Shown here: positions 1 to 8,777 of the stretch, piece after piece | How positions within the stretch are numbered: position 1 is the first letter of the stretch | Layout of the letters: the number at the start of each line of letters is the position of its first letter | Assembly: GCA_964587625.1 (NCBI GenBank) | Contig: CAZPLU010000002.1 | Coordinates: 55,414 to 119,413, forward strand | DNA: 64,000 nucleotides | Direction: 5' to 3' | Source of the DNA: DAOPZJ01 sp964587625 | GTDB lineage: Bacteria > Bacillota > Clostridia > Oscillospirales > JAKOTC01 | Translations under genes and position numbers: made by a program | Notes under the pieces: model-generated | Databases searched by the model: none | Seen by the model: only the letters and a program-made list of their open reading frames with translations | Told to the model about the DNA's origin: nothing

Positions 1-1
1 G

Positions 2-922
2 GAGCTGGTGCACGTGACCAGCCATTCCTATCGGGACAATCGGGATAAGCTTTTCAAGCATAACGAAACCAGCCGCAACGTCCTGCTGGATCTGGGCAGG
101 CCGGAGGTGCTGGATTATGTCTATGAGTGCGTCGCCGCGCAAATCCGCAAGCTGCGCGTCGATTGCTACAGGCAGGATTTTTGCGCGTTTCCGCTGGTCA
201 TGTGGCGGCTGAGCGACGCGCCCGACCGTAAAGGGATCAGCGAGATCAAGCATATCATGGGATTGTACGCGTTCTGGGACAGGTTGCTGGCCGAGTTCCC
301 GCACCTTGTCATCGACAACTGCGCGGGCGGCGCGCGGCGGTTCGACATCGAGATGTACAGCCGCAGCGTGAACCTGTGGCGGAGCGACTTTGAGTCCGAT
401 TGGGATGAAAAGCAGGCGCAGACAAGCGCGCTCTATCCCTGGGCGGTCAGCGCCGCGATCGCCTCCGGTTCCAACCGGGAATACGGGGACACCTATGCCG
501 TCCGCTCGGTGTACGGCAGCGACCTGGCCGTGAATTATTGGGGCACCGGGGACCAGAATCTCACGGATACCCCCGATCTGGACTGGGTCAAACAGCGCTT
601 CGCCGAATACGACCGGCTGTATCCGCTGATCTATAAGGATTTTTATCTTTTGACGCCTTACAGTTATCTGCCCGATTGCTGGTGCGTCTGGCAATATCAC
701 GACCCCGACGGCGACAAGGGGGCCGTGCTGGCTTTCCGGCGCGGCGAATGCGGACAAGAGAGCGTCGCGCTGGCTTTGAAGGGCCTGACGCCCGGCGCGC
801 GGTATGTGTTTGAGGACGCGGATACCGGAAAGGAGCGGGAGTCGTCGGGCGAAACAGTTTCGATCACCCTGCCCGAAAAACGGAGCAGCCGCCTGCTGTT
901 TTATGAACGCAAGCGGCGCTGA
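2..922 (+). CDS. Alpha-galactosidase, GH36 family, C-terminal part (5' end outside window)
   Basis: The reading frame is open to the left edge, so the gene starts before this window and about 306 residues are visible. The clan GH-D catalytic pair is recognisable. The nucleophile aspartate lies in CYRQDF (about residue 57 counted from the GTG at base 8). The acid/base aspartate lies in LWRSDF (about residue 127), shortly after DNCAGGARRFD. After the end of the barrel comes a small beta-sandwich-like C-terminal domain. GH36 enzymes release terminal alpha-1,6-galactose from raffinose-type sugars or galactomannan; no signal peptide can be judged. It converges on the reverse-strand gene at 948 with a 25-bp AT-rich gap. 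Confidence 0.85.
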   Translation, partial: ELVHVTSHSYRDNRDKLFKHNETSRNVLLDLGRPEVLDYVYECVAAQIRKLRVDCYRQDFCAFPLVMWRLSDAPDRKGISEIKHIMGLYAFWDRLLAEFPHLVIDNCAGGARRFDIEMYSRSVNLWRSDFESDWDEKQAQTSALYPWAVSAAIASGSNREYGDTYAVRSVYGSDLAVNYWGTGDQNLTDTPDLDWVKQRFAEYDRLYPLIYKDFYLLTPYSYLPDCWCVWQYHDPDGDKGAVLAFRRGECGQESVALALKGLTPGARYVFEDADTGKERESSGETVSITLPEKRSSRLLFYERKRR

Positions 923-947
923 AACCATTTCCTTGGTGCATTTTTAT

Positions 948-2936
948 TTATATTATTTTTATCGCGCAATAACCCGTAAACGACCCCGCGGGGATCGTGA
1001 ATTCGAGCCGCCCTTTGTCACTGATGAACTTGAGCGGCAGCGGGTTTTCGGTTTCCGGGGAGTACAGCGTGACCGATTCGGACTTTTTCAGCGCGTTGAC
1101 TTTTACCTTGACTTCTCCAATTTTAGGCGCTTCCGGGCAAAACGCCGGGATCGGGTCGGCATGTCCGGCGTCGCCGTTCTTTTTGACCGAGCCGCCGATA
1201 TTGACGAGATGCAATGTATGGCAGGACGGATTTTTAAACAAAGACGCAAACAGTTCGGTTTCACTTTTTGCCTCGAATACGGTTTCGCCGAGGCGCTTGC
1301 GCAGCGCTTTTCCGCCGGTCTCGCGCAGCAGGTCGAGGACATACGGCCGAACCTGCACCCGTCCCGCGAGGTCTTTTTGGCGCGAAATCCCCAAAATCTG
1401 CTGATAAGCGTCGGCGCATTCCGACGGTTTGAGTAAAACGACTTCGCCTTTTCCGAGTTTTTGATTCGCGCAGAGCGCGGGGCGTTCCCTCCGGCTGCCG
1501 TCGGGTTGATAAATCCCGAAATCCCCGACGATCATCAATTTTCCGCCGTCTTTGACATACATTTCAAGCTCATGCAAGGTCTTTTCGGAGAGCATCGCGG
1601 TATGGGGCGCAAAAATTACTTTGTGATTGCCGAACTGCTTTCCGTCGTCCTCGAAAACCATGTCGGTTGCGATTCCCGACAGCATCGACGCCTGCATCCA
1701 TTGTAAAAACTTTTGCATATACCCGTCGCACCCGTCGGCATAATCGCGGGTGTTCTGGGACATTAAAAACGCAAGGTCGCTTATTTTGGCGGGGCGTTCG
1801 TACAATTCGGCATGCGCTGTCTCAAAGCGGCGCAGCTTGCCCTCGTCGAGGTAATTGTCCAAATTTTCGCCGCCGCACTGGGTGAACAACTCGCCCCAGG
1901 AAACCGCCAGCGCCCAGCCGAAATACAGCGCCGAATCCGTGCAGGGATAAAACATCGACATCGCCGGAACGCCCCGTTTGCGCGCCATGCAGACGCGGTG
2001 GACGGCCTCTGTGGCGAAGGACGGCCAGGACTGCGAGATGATGTGGGCATTACAGTTTTCCTGAAAAACGCAATCCCAGATCTCGGCGCATTTTTCAAAC
2101 GGGTAAGCGGTCACATTGGTCGGAATCGCATGGGAGATGTAATTCGGCCGCAGCATTTTGTAACCCAAATCCTCGTAATGCTTTTTGACCGCATAGACGA
2201 AATCGAGCGTGGACTCGTCCTTGAACCGCTTCCAAGCCACGAATGCGGGGTCTTTGAAATTCCAATAAAAGTCCTTCCAACCCTCGGGGCCGGGGAGTTC
2301 ATACCCGGTCTTTTCTTTGAGCAGGCGGCGGCAGTGTTCGCAGGTGCAGGCGTTAAACGATGCCCAGCCGGTGCCGTCGTTGCCGAAATACTGCACGTCG
2401 TCGGTCATAATGCCGTCGACACCTTGCCGGTAAACATCTTCGAGGTAACGAAAATAAATCCGCCGGTAATCGGGGTTGTTAAAGCATAATCCGTAGCCGT
2501 GATAAGTCGTTATGCCGGCTTTGCCGCTGCGGCCGGAGATTTGGCGCATGCCCGACATCGAAACGCCGTCGATCATCGGGTCGCCGCAGGCGTCCTCCCA
2601 AAAGCCCGGCCAGTCCCCGGGTTTTGAATGCCGTGACGCCAATACCCCTTCGGTCCATCTCCGGTCTTCATCATTTTGCGGATTTAAGGTCAAATGGCTG
2701 CTGTGGTGTTCGACATACAAAATGCCGTATCGATGGCAGGCATTAACCAATTTTCCGATACAGGCGTTGATTTTGTCCCAATGGCGATAAAACGACCAGC
2801 GGAAATGCGTGCAGCTGAAGCCGATCAATACCGTGATGCCGACGTCGGCATACCGCTTGACTTTGGCGTCCATGTCCTCCTGCGAAAATATCAAAATCTC
2901 CTCCGCATCATACCAAATCCAACCGTACCTCGTCAT
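948..2936 (-). CDS. Putative glycoside hydrolase, TIM barrel plus amidotransferase-like domain
   Basis: 662 residues. The first ~400 look like a TIM barrel of a clan GH-A-like enzyme, with DGIMTDDVQYF near residue 180 as a plausible strand-end acidic cluster and a CEHC pair just after it. Residues ~420-520 resemble the flavodoxin/amidotransferase-like domain that follows the barrel in GH42-type enzymes (HKVIFAPHTAMLS, then KDGGKLMIVGD). A beta-rich C-terminus follows. There is no signal peptide, so action is probably cytosolic on an imported oligosaccharide. It lies 34 bp downstream of an MFS transporter on the same strand, which suggests an uptake-and-cleavage pair. The exact GH family is not assigned; the substrate is unknown. 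Confidence 0.5.
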   Translation of the reverse strand: MTRYGWIWYDAEEILIFSQEDMDAKVKRYADVGITVLIGFSCTHFRWSFYRHWDKINACIGKLVNACHRYGILYVEHHSSHLTLNPQNDEDRRWTEGVLASRHSKPGDWPGFWEDACGDPMIDGVSMSGMRQISGRSGKAGITTYHGYGLCFNNPDYRRIYFRYLEDVYRQGVDGIMTDDVQYFGNDGTGWASFNACTCEHCRRLLKEKTGYELPGPEGWKDFYWNFKDPAFVAWKRFKDESTLDFVYAVKKHYEDLGYKMLRPNYISHAIPTNVTAYPFEKCAEIWDCVFQENCNAHIISQSWPSFATEAVHRVCMARKRGVPAMSMFYPCTDSALYFGWALAVSWGELFTQCGGENLDNYLDEGKLRRFETAHAELYERPAKISDLAFLMSQNTRDYADGCDGYMQKFLQWMQASMLSGIATDMVFEDDGKQFGNHKVIFAPHTAMLSEKTLHELEMYVKDGGKLMIVGDFGIYQPDGSRRERPALCANQKLGKGEVVLLKPSECADAYQQILGISRQKDLAGRVQVRPYVLDLLRETGGKALRKRLGETVFEAKSETELFASLFKNPSCHTLHLVNIGGSVKKNGDAGHADPIPAFCPEAPKIGEVKVKVNALKKSESVTLYSPETENPLPLKFISDKGRLEFTIPAGSFTGYCAIKII

Positions 2937-2970
2937 AACCGCGCCGCCTTTTTTATTAAAATTCGGGCGT

Positions 2971-4356
2971 TCAGCCCGGGGTCTTTTTTTGCTCGCGTTT
3001 TTGGAGGAAAAAGACGACCGCAGCCAAAATCAACATCAGACAAAACGAGATGATGAAATGGTACATGCGGTTGCCGACCGCGAATCCGAACAGGTTCAGC
3101 GTGATCCCCTCGGTCCACTGCACGAAAAATTTTCCGAACAGAGCGCCCGCGAACGCGGCCGAGCTGACTGCGGTCGCGTAAAACGCGAGGCAGGACGACT
3201 TCGATTCCTCGGGCATCCGCATAAACGGCAGATTGGTGATCCCGAGCGTGACGCCCGGACTGACAAAGTTGGAATAGATCGACAGCACGGGATACAGCCA
3301 CAGCGTTTTTTGCGTGAGCAGCATGTTGAAAAACTGCGGAATCGCGTACAGCGCCAACGAAAACGCGAGGGCGTAAAACCATCCGACCCGCTTGATCAGC
3401 TTGTTCCAAAACGGCAGCACGACCAAAATAATCGGCATTGCGAAAATGCCCACGAACGTGAAATAGGTATAACTCACCTTGACCGTCTCGAGCATGTGTA
3501 CGGTGAAATATTGCCCCTGAATCGCCACCGTAATGTTGTAGGCGACGCCGATCAAGACCAGTTGCATAAATCCCCTGTTCTTGATCGGCGCGGAAAAAAT
3601 CGAAAAAAAGTCGAGTTTTTCCGGCTTGAGGTATTCAACCTCCCGGATGCGGAAAAACATGTTGCATTCCAGCCCGATGAACACCAGCGCGACGCCGCGC
3701 AGCAATAAAATACCGGTCAGCGCCGCGCCGCGCCCCTCGAACTGATCCAATAAAAATCCGCACAAGACGCCGGTCACGGCGTTGAGCGCGGTATAGACCA
3801 TCTGTTGGATTGAAAAATAATCCGCGCGCCGGTCGGGGGTGATGTAGGTGATGTGCCAAGCCGAGATCGCGGGACTGTTGATTGAAATCGAAATCTGCAT
3901 GACCACCATCAGGGCGATAAAAACGCCGATTTGCTGCTTTTGCGGCAACGGCAGCAATGGCACGAGCGGCAATAAAACCGCGTTGATCCCATAATAGATC
4001 AGGCGCGTGGTAAAGACAAACACCTTGCGGGATTTTAAGCGCTCGATCAGCACGGGCGCGAAAATCTGCGTCACGCCGCAGGCCGTCATGATGCTGACGA
4101 TGGTTCCGATATAGGAATTTTTGACGCTGTCGCTCTCGCTTTTCAGCAAAATCAAAATCAGCCCCGTGAAAAATACGCCGTTCATCGCCACCGACGCGAG
4201 GTTTGCGAAAGCATTGCCCCAAAATACCCGGCGCAAATCCGCCGCGTAACCGTCGTGATTGTTATATAGGGCGTTAAAGCGGCTCTCTTTGATGCCGGAG
4301 ATATAGTTGAACATCCAGCCGCTCAAATGCGGGAAAAAATTTCGGAAAAACTTCAT
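2971..4356 (-). CDS. MFS-type transporter
   Basis: About 461 residues with roughly twelve hydrophobic segments, a charged central cytoplasmic loop (VEYLKPEKLDF) and a basic C-terminal tail, as in major facilitator transporters of the sugar/GPH-like type. A TTG upstream at 4428 extends the frame but sits at the predicted transcription start of the promoter at 4434-4462, so the ATG at 4356 is preferred, although its Shine-Dalgarno is weak. It is followed on the same strand by a putative glycoside hydrolase; import of a glycoside for that enzyme is an inference. Confidence 0.75.
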   Translation of the reverse strand: MKFFRNFFPHLSGWMFNYISGIKESRFNALYNNHDGYAADLRRVFWGNAFANLASVAMNGVFFTGLILILLKSESDSVKNSYIGTIVSIMTACGVTQIFAPVLIERLKSRKVFVFTTRLIYYGINAVLLPLVPLLPLPQKQQIGVFIALMVVMQISISINSPAISAWHITYITPDRRADYFSIQQMVYTALNAVTGVLCGFLLDQFEGRGAALTGILLLRGVALVFIGLECNMFFRIREVEYLKPEKLDFFSIFSAPIKNRGFMQLVLIGVAYNITVAIQGQYFTVHMLETVKVSYTYFTFVGIFAMPIILVVLPFWNKLIKRVGWFYALAFSLALYAIPQFFNMLLTQKTLWLYPVLSIYSNFVSPGVTLGITNLPFMRMPEESKSSCLAFYATAVSSAAFAGALFGKFFVQWTEGITLNLFGFAVGNRMYHFIISFCLMLILAAVVFFLQKREQKKTPG

Positions 4357-4433
4357 GTTCTGTCTGCACACCATCCACAGATTTGCCAAAAATGCGGTAT
4401 GCCAATGCGGCCGATCACGCCCTGACAAAGTCC

Positions 4434-4498
4434 ATGATATTCTATCGGGTTGCGCTTGTCAATCAATTCTTGAAAATGTTTTCGCGGCGCGGTATAAT
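4434..4498. promoter_or_regulatory. Back-to-back divergent promoters for MFS transporter and glpK
   Basis: On the reverse strand, TTGACA (4457-4462) and TATCAT (4434-4439) are separated by 17 bp and drive the MFS gene. On the forward strand, TTGAAA (4470-4475) and TATAAT (4493-4498) are separated by 17 bp and drive glpK. The two -35 boxes are only 7 bp apart, so the promoters probably compete or share a regulator. No clear cre-like site was noticed. Confidence 0.75.
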
Positions 4499-4528
4499 GG
4501 AAAAAACACGCGGCGGAGGGAGATAAAA

Positions 4529-6013
4529 ATGACTTATATCATGGCCCTGGACTGCGGCACGACCAGCGCTCGCTGCATTCTGTTCGACCACGGGGGAAAC
4601 GTCAAAGGCGCTGCGCAAAAAGACATCCGTCAGATCTATCCGCAGCCCGGCTGGGTCGAACACGACCCGATGCAGATTTTTACCGCCCAGCTCGGCGCGG
4701 CGCAGGAGGTCTTGCGAAAAACCGGTGTATCTGCGCGCGACGTCGCGGCAATCGGCATCGCCAACCAGCGCGAGACCGCGATTGTGTGGGATAAAAACAC
4801 CGGCGAGCCCATGTATAACGCCATCGTCTGGCAGTGCAGGCGCACCGCGCAATACTGCGACGAACTCAAATCCAAGGGGCTGGCCGAAAAGTTCCGTCAA
4901 AAGACCGGACTGGTGATCGACGCGTATTTTTCCGGCACGAAGCTGCGTTGGATTTTGGAAAACGTCCCCCACGCGAGAGAGCGCGCCGAGCGCGGCGAGC
5001 TGCTGTTCGGCACGGTCGAGAGCTGGTTGATCTGGCGGCTGACCGGCGGGGTACATATTACCGATTGTTCCAACGCCTCGCGCACCTTTTTATATAACAT
5101 CAACGACCTGTGCTGGGACAAGGAAATCCTCGCCGAACTCGATATCCCCGCATGTATGCTGCCCGAGGTCAAGCCGTCGTCGTTCGTCTGCGGCGAAGTG
5201 CTGCCCGACTTTTTCGGCGGCCCGATTCAAATCGGCGGCGCGGCGGGCGACCAGCAGGCGGCGCTGTTTGGGCAGACCTGCTTTTATCCCGGCGAAGCCA
5301 AAAACACCTACGGCACCGGCGGATTTTTATTGATGAACACCGGCGAAAAACCCGTGTTCTCCGAAAACGGCTTGCTCACGTCCGTCGCGTGGGGCGTCGG
5401 CGGCAAGGTCGAATACGCGCTCGAGGGCTCGGTCTTCGTCGCCGGAGCCGCCGTCCAGTGGCTGCGCTACGAACTGCGCCTGATCCGCGACGCCGCCGAG
5501 ACCGAATGTTGCGCCGAAAAAGTCCCCGACACCGCCGGATGTTATGTCGTCCCGGCCTTTACCGGGCTCGGCGCGCCGCACTGGGACCCGTACGCGCGCG
5601 GCTGCATTGTCGGGCTGACCCGCGGCGTCACCCGCGAGCACATCATCCGCGCGACGCTGGAGTCCGTCGCTTACCAGACCGCCGACGTGATCTCTGCGAT
5701 GGAGCGCGACCGCGGGCAAAAACTGCGCTCGCTGCGCGCCGACGGCGGCGCCTCGGCGAACAACTTTTTAATGCGATTTCAAGCCGATGTCATCGGCGCG
5801 CCGGTCCTCCGCCCCGCCTGCGTCGAGACCACTGCGCTGGGCGCGGCGTATCTCGCGGGGCTTGCGGTCGGCTTTTGGAACGGTAAAGACGAGATCGAAA
5901 AAAACCGGCAAAACGAGCGCGTCTTCGAGCCGGAGATGTCCGAAACGCGGCGGCAGGAGCTCCTTTCCGGTTGGAAAAAGGCCGTCGCCTGCTCGCGGGG
6001 TTGGGCGAAATAA
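4529..6013 (+). CDS. glpK: Glycerol kinase
   Basis: 494 residues, the usual GlpK length (E. coli 502). It phosphorylates glycerol to sn-glycerol-3-phosphate with ATP in the cytosol. FGGY-kinase motifs are intact: GTTSARCILFD, GWVEHDP, ANQRETAIVWD, AGDQQAALFGQ, NTYGTGGF and ADGGASANNFLM. The ATG at 4529 follows GGAGGGAGATAAAA and a perfect promoter. The position that carries the PEP/HPr-phosphorylated histidine in enterococcal-type enzymes (usual pattern NIH-x-L-x-WD) reads NINDLCWD here, so that histidine is Asn. No glpF or glpD is adjacent; an APH-like gene follows 22 bp downstream. Confidence 0.95.
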   Translation: MTYIMALDCGTTSARCILFDHGGNVKGAAQKDIRQIYPQPGWVEHDPMQIFTAQLGAAQEVLRKTGVSARDVAAIGIANQRETAIVWDKNTGEPMYNAIVWQCRRTAQYCDELKSKGLAEKFRQKTGLVIDAYFSGTKLRWILENVPHARERAERGELLFGTVESWLIWRLTGGVHITDCSNASRTFLYNINDLCWDKEILAELDIPACMLPEVKPSSFVCGEVLPDFFGGPIQIGGAAGDQQAALFGQTCFYPGEAKNTYGTGGFLLMNTGEKPVFSENGLLTSVAWGVGGKVEYALEGSVFVAGAAVQWLRYELRLIRDAAETECCAEKVPDTAGCYVVPAFTGLGAPHWDPYARGCIVGLTRGVTREHIIRATLESVAYQTADVISAMERDRGQKLRSLRADGGASANNFLMRFQADVIGAPVLRPACVETTALGAAYLAGLAVGFWNGKDEIEKNRQNERVFEPEMSETRRQELLSGWKKAVACSRGWAK

Positions 6014-6035
6014 AAAATATCGGGAGGAAATCACC

Positions 6036-6848
6036 ATATTTCACACAGAAGAACTGCCGGAGGCCATCCGGCGGCATATCGGGGGGAAGCCCTATCGGGC
6101 GGACGGCATCGGCTGTTCAAAAGCGAGCGTTTTGCTCTTTGACGACATGGTTTTAAAAACCGCAAAATCCGATTCGGACAAGGAGCGGAAGATTCTCACC
6201 TGGTTGGACGGAAAACTGCCCGCGCCGCGCCTGATCGCCTTTGAACGACAGGACGGATACAGCTACCTGCTGATGTCGAAAATCCCGGGCGAGATGGCTT
6301 GCTCGGAAAAGAATATGCAAAACCCCGCGCCGGCGGTCAAAGCGCTGGCCGACGGCCTGAAAGCGCTCCGGGCGGTCAATACCACGGATTGCCCGAACAG
6401 CAACACGCTTGAGATCACGCTTGCGAACGCCCGCTATAATCTCGAAAACGGCTTGATCGACCTCAAGGAAATCGACGAAGACCGGATTTTTGCGCATGGT
6501 TTTTCCGGTATGGACGATCTGTTTAGATTCCTTGACAAAAACCGCCCGGATGAAGAAATTGTCTTTTCGCACAACGACTATTGCCTGCCGAACGTCTTTC
6601 TCGATAACGGCGCATTTTCCGGTTTGGTCGATTTGGGCGACGCGGGCATCGGGGATCAATGGCAGGACATCGCCCTCTGCGTCCGTTCGCTCGAATACAA
6701 TTTAGTAAAACTTTCGAAGTACAGCCGCAGCGATTATGAGCGCTATAAGGCCCTGCTGTTTGACGAGCTCGGATTCGCCGAGGACGAGGATATCATCAGA
6801 TATTACATCCTGCTCGACAATTTTTATAAAGTTTATAGCCGTACATAA
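6036..6848 (+). CDS. Aminoglycoside 3'-phosphotransferase-like kinase with apparent ATA start
   Basis: 270 residues, the size of APH(3') enzymes (about 264). The catalytic loop reads SHNDYCLPNVF, where APH(3') enzymes have HGDLCLPN; the base Asp and the metal-binding Asn are kept. The metal motif reads GLVDLGDAGIGD, followed by QDIALCVRSL as in APH(3'). Homology begins right after a strong Shine-Dalgarno (CGGGAGGAAATCACC), where the start position holds ATA; the first in-frame ATG is about 38 codons later and would remove conserved sequence. It may be an antibiotic or small-molecule kinase; resistance is not demonstrated. It lies directly downstream of glpK. Confidence 0.75.
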   Translation: MFHTEELPEAIRRHIGGKPYRADGIGCSKASVLLFDDMVLKTAKSDSDKERKILTWLDGKLPAPRLIAFERQDGYSYLLMSKIPGEMACSEKNMQNPAPAVKALADGLKALRAVNTTDCPNSNTLEITLANARYNLENGLIDLKEIDEDRIFAHGFSGMDDLFRFLDKNRPDEEIVFSHNDYCLPNVFLDNGAFSGLVDLGDAGIGDQWQDIALCVRSLEYNLVKLSKYSRSDYERYKALLFDELGFAEDEDIIRYYILLDNFYKVYSRT

Positions 6849-6871
6849 AAACGAAAACCCAACGCTCCCGA

Positions 6872-6937
6872 AAAAAAACCGAGGCCGAAGCGTGGTATGC
6901 CGAACTGACGAAGGAGTTGGAAAAACAACATGGTTGA
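6872..6937 (+). pseudogene. Possible C-terminal gene remnant
   Basis: Between the APH-like gene and the Fe-S gene, one frame encodes a protein-like tail (TEAEAWYAELTKELEKQHG followed by TGA). No start codon or body precedes it, and a run of eight A at 6871-6878 lies where the frame would have to shift. Composition is like a true amphipathic helix, not a random frame. It overlaps the start of the next gene by 8 bases. It could equally be chance coding. Confidence 0.25.
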
Positions 6938-7829
6938 CGACATCAAAAAAGCCGCTTTTGAGAGCGGTATGAAACTCGAAGTGCTCCCGATCGGCAAAAT
7001 GGCCGAACTGAAAGCGGATATTGACAAAGTCGCTGCCGAAAATGCGATCAACGGATTCCAAAAATGGATTATCGAAAAGAAATATGTCTATACCCCGGAA
7101 GTCGATTTTGAGGTCAAATCCGTTGTCGTCGCAGTGTGGCCGCAGCGGGTCGTCAAGTTGGTTTTTCAGTATCGGGGGAAAACGGCCTCCTGCATTGCGG
7201 ACGACGGTTTTTTACATACCACCGAACGGGACAACGCTTTGAAAGCGCTCTTTGAACAGCGCGGTTTTCATCTCAAGCCCTTTTCATGGATGCCGCAAAA
7301 GCGGCTTGCGGTCTGCGCGGGATTGTGCGAATACGGGCGCAGCAACATCACCTATTGCGGCGAGTGGGGCAGCTTTATCAAATTGAATTCTTATGCGACC
7401 GACCTGCCCGCTGAGGACTATTCTTGGCGCGGGGCCGTCACCATGGATTTGTGCGATATCTGCGGGAAGTGCATCGCAAATTGTCCGACCAAAGCGATTT
7501 TACCCGACCGATATTTGATCGACAACGAGATCTGCCTTGCCTGCGTCAATTCCCGAGATGACAAGGATATTCCCGACTGGGTGCCGAAAACGGCGCATCA
7601 TGGGCTGCTTGAATGCACGAAATGTCAGGACATCTGCCCGATGAATCGAAAGTGTCTTGCGAATCTTGAAGTAATCGAGTTCTCTGAGGAAGAAACCGAG
7701 ACCATGCTCTGCAGTTCCTCTTTCAAGGAGTTCCCGGAAGCGGTCAAAGAAAAACTCTGGATTTACAGCAACGGCGACGAATTAAAATGCATTCCGCGAA
7801 ATCTGCGGCTGATGTTGGAAAACGCGTGA
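6930..7829 (+). CDS. QueG-like 4Fe-4S protein
   Basis: 299 residues. The second half carries two iron-sulphur motifs: CDICGKCIANCP near residue 171 and CTKCQDICP near residue 230, with CLAC between them. This is the layout of epoxyqueuosine reductase (QueG) and related double-cluster ferredoxin-like proteins. QueG itself is longer with a cobalamin-binding N-terminal half; here the N-terminal part is short and divergent, so a role in queuosine synthesis is not claimed. Start ATG at 6930 has GGAG nearby (AAGGAGTTGG). The next gene starts 9 bases downstream, suggesting co-transcription with the APH-type kinase. Confidence 0.65.
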   Translation: MVDDIKKAAFESGMKLEVLPIGKMAELKADIDKVAAENAINGFQKWIIEKKYVYTPEVDFEVKSVVVAVWPQRVVKLVFQYRGKTASCIADDGFLHTTERDNALKALFEQRGFHLKPFSWMPQKRLAVCAGLCEYGRSNITYCGEWGSFIKLNSYATDLPAEDYSWRGAVTMDLCDICGKCIANCPTKAILPDRYLIDNEICLACVNSRDDKDIPDWVPKTAHHGLLECTKCQDICPMNRKCLANLEVIEFSEEETETMLCSSSFKEFPEAVKEKLWIYSNGDELKCIPRNLRLMLENA

Positions 7830-7838
7830 GGAAAAAGA

Positions 7839-8762
7839 ATGAATCAAACCGATATCATCAACTATTTGCAAGAACATTACTCGCTCAAAGCCGACACAAT
7901 TGAACTGGTTCGCGAGGGCGGCAGTCAGGCGTATGTCGTCACGGCGGGCGGCCGAAAATTCTTTTTGCGCGCCGTCAAGCCCGCGTTCTTCGACACCGCG
8001 GCAGCCGCTGTCGATATTCAATATTATTTGCAAAAACAGGACTTCCCCGTTCCGCCCATCCTCCCTGCAGACGATGGGTCACCGTGTGTGCATTGGCGTA
8101 TTACGGATGAAAAGCGCCTTTGCGTGCTGTATGAATATATCGAAGGCAAAGAATCCGAGCCGGAACGGGACGCGGAGGCGATCGGAGAGCTGATCGGAAA
8201 ACTGCACAAGACCATGAAGGGATACCCCGGTCCTCTTATAAAACACGATAAACCGTTTTTCATCAGCCGGTACATCGATATTCTGCACCGGAAGCAATAC
8301 CCGAAAGCGGATGAATTCGCCGCATACGGCGATGCGGTTTGGGATCGGATAAAAAATTTGCCGCGCGGGTATTGCCACGGGGATATGTATCCGGGCAACA
8401 TCCACAAAACGACGGACGGAAAGCTCTATGTGCTGGATTTTGACACCTCGTGCGAGGCCTTTCCGGTTTATGATTCGGTGTTGGTCTGCAACCGCACACA
8501 CTATTTTGATTTCGACCCGCAGGGATATGAAAAATCCAGAGCGGTTTTTGCGCGCTTTTTGCCGGGGTATTTGAAATACAGCCCGCTCAGCCGAGCCGAG
8601 ATCGACGCCCTTTTCGATTTGATCGCCGTCTACCACTTTCAGGTGCAGGCGACGGTCATCGAGATCAACGGACTCGACTGCGTGGACGCGGCTTTTCTCG
8701 ACCGGCAATATGACTGGCTCTGCCGCTGGCGAGAGCAATGTGAGAGCAAAATGCTAAGATAA
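7839..8762 (+). CDS. Phosphotransferase, APH/homoserine-kinase-like family
   Basis: 307 residues with the eukaryotic-kinase-like fold of the APH superfamily. The catalytic loop is YCHGDMYPGNIH (near residue 185) and the metal-binding motif is LYVLDFDTS, both intact, so an active small-molecule kinase is likely. It resembles ThrB-II/CotS-type kinases more than APH(3'). Start ATG at 7839 follows GAGGAAAAAGA. The substrate is unknown. Confidence 0.75.
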   Translation: MNQTDIINYLQEHYSLKADTIELVREGGSQAYVVTAGGRKFFLRAVKPAFFDTAAAAVDIQYYLQKQDFPVPPILPADDGSPCVHWRITDEKRLCVLYEYIEGKESEPERDAEAIGELIGKLHKTMKGYPGPLIKHDKPFFISRYIDILHRKQYPKADEFAAYGDAVWDRIKNLPRGYCHGDMYPGNIHKTTDGKLYVLDFDTSCEAFPVYDSVLVCNRTHYFDFDPQGYEKSRAVFARFLPGYLKYSPLSRAEIDALFDLIAVYHFQVQATVIEINGLDCVDAAFLDRQYDWLCRWREQCESKMLR

Positions 8763-8777
8763 AACAGGAGGATAACC

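Noticed and set aside
4357..4428. TTG at 4428 as start of the MFS gene
   Set aside because: It coincides with the predicted transcription start, so it could not be efficiently translated; ATG at 4356 is used.
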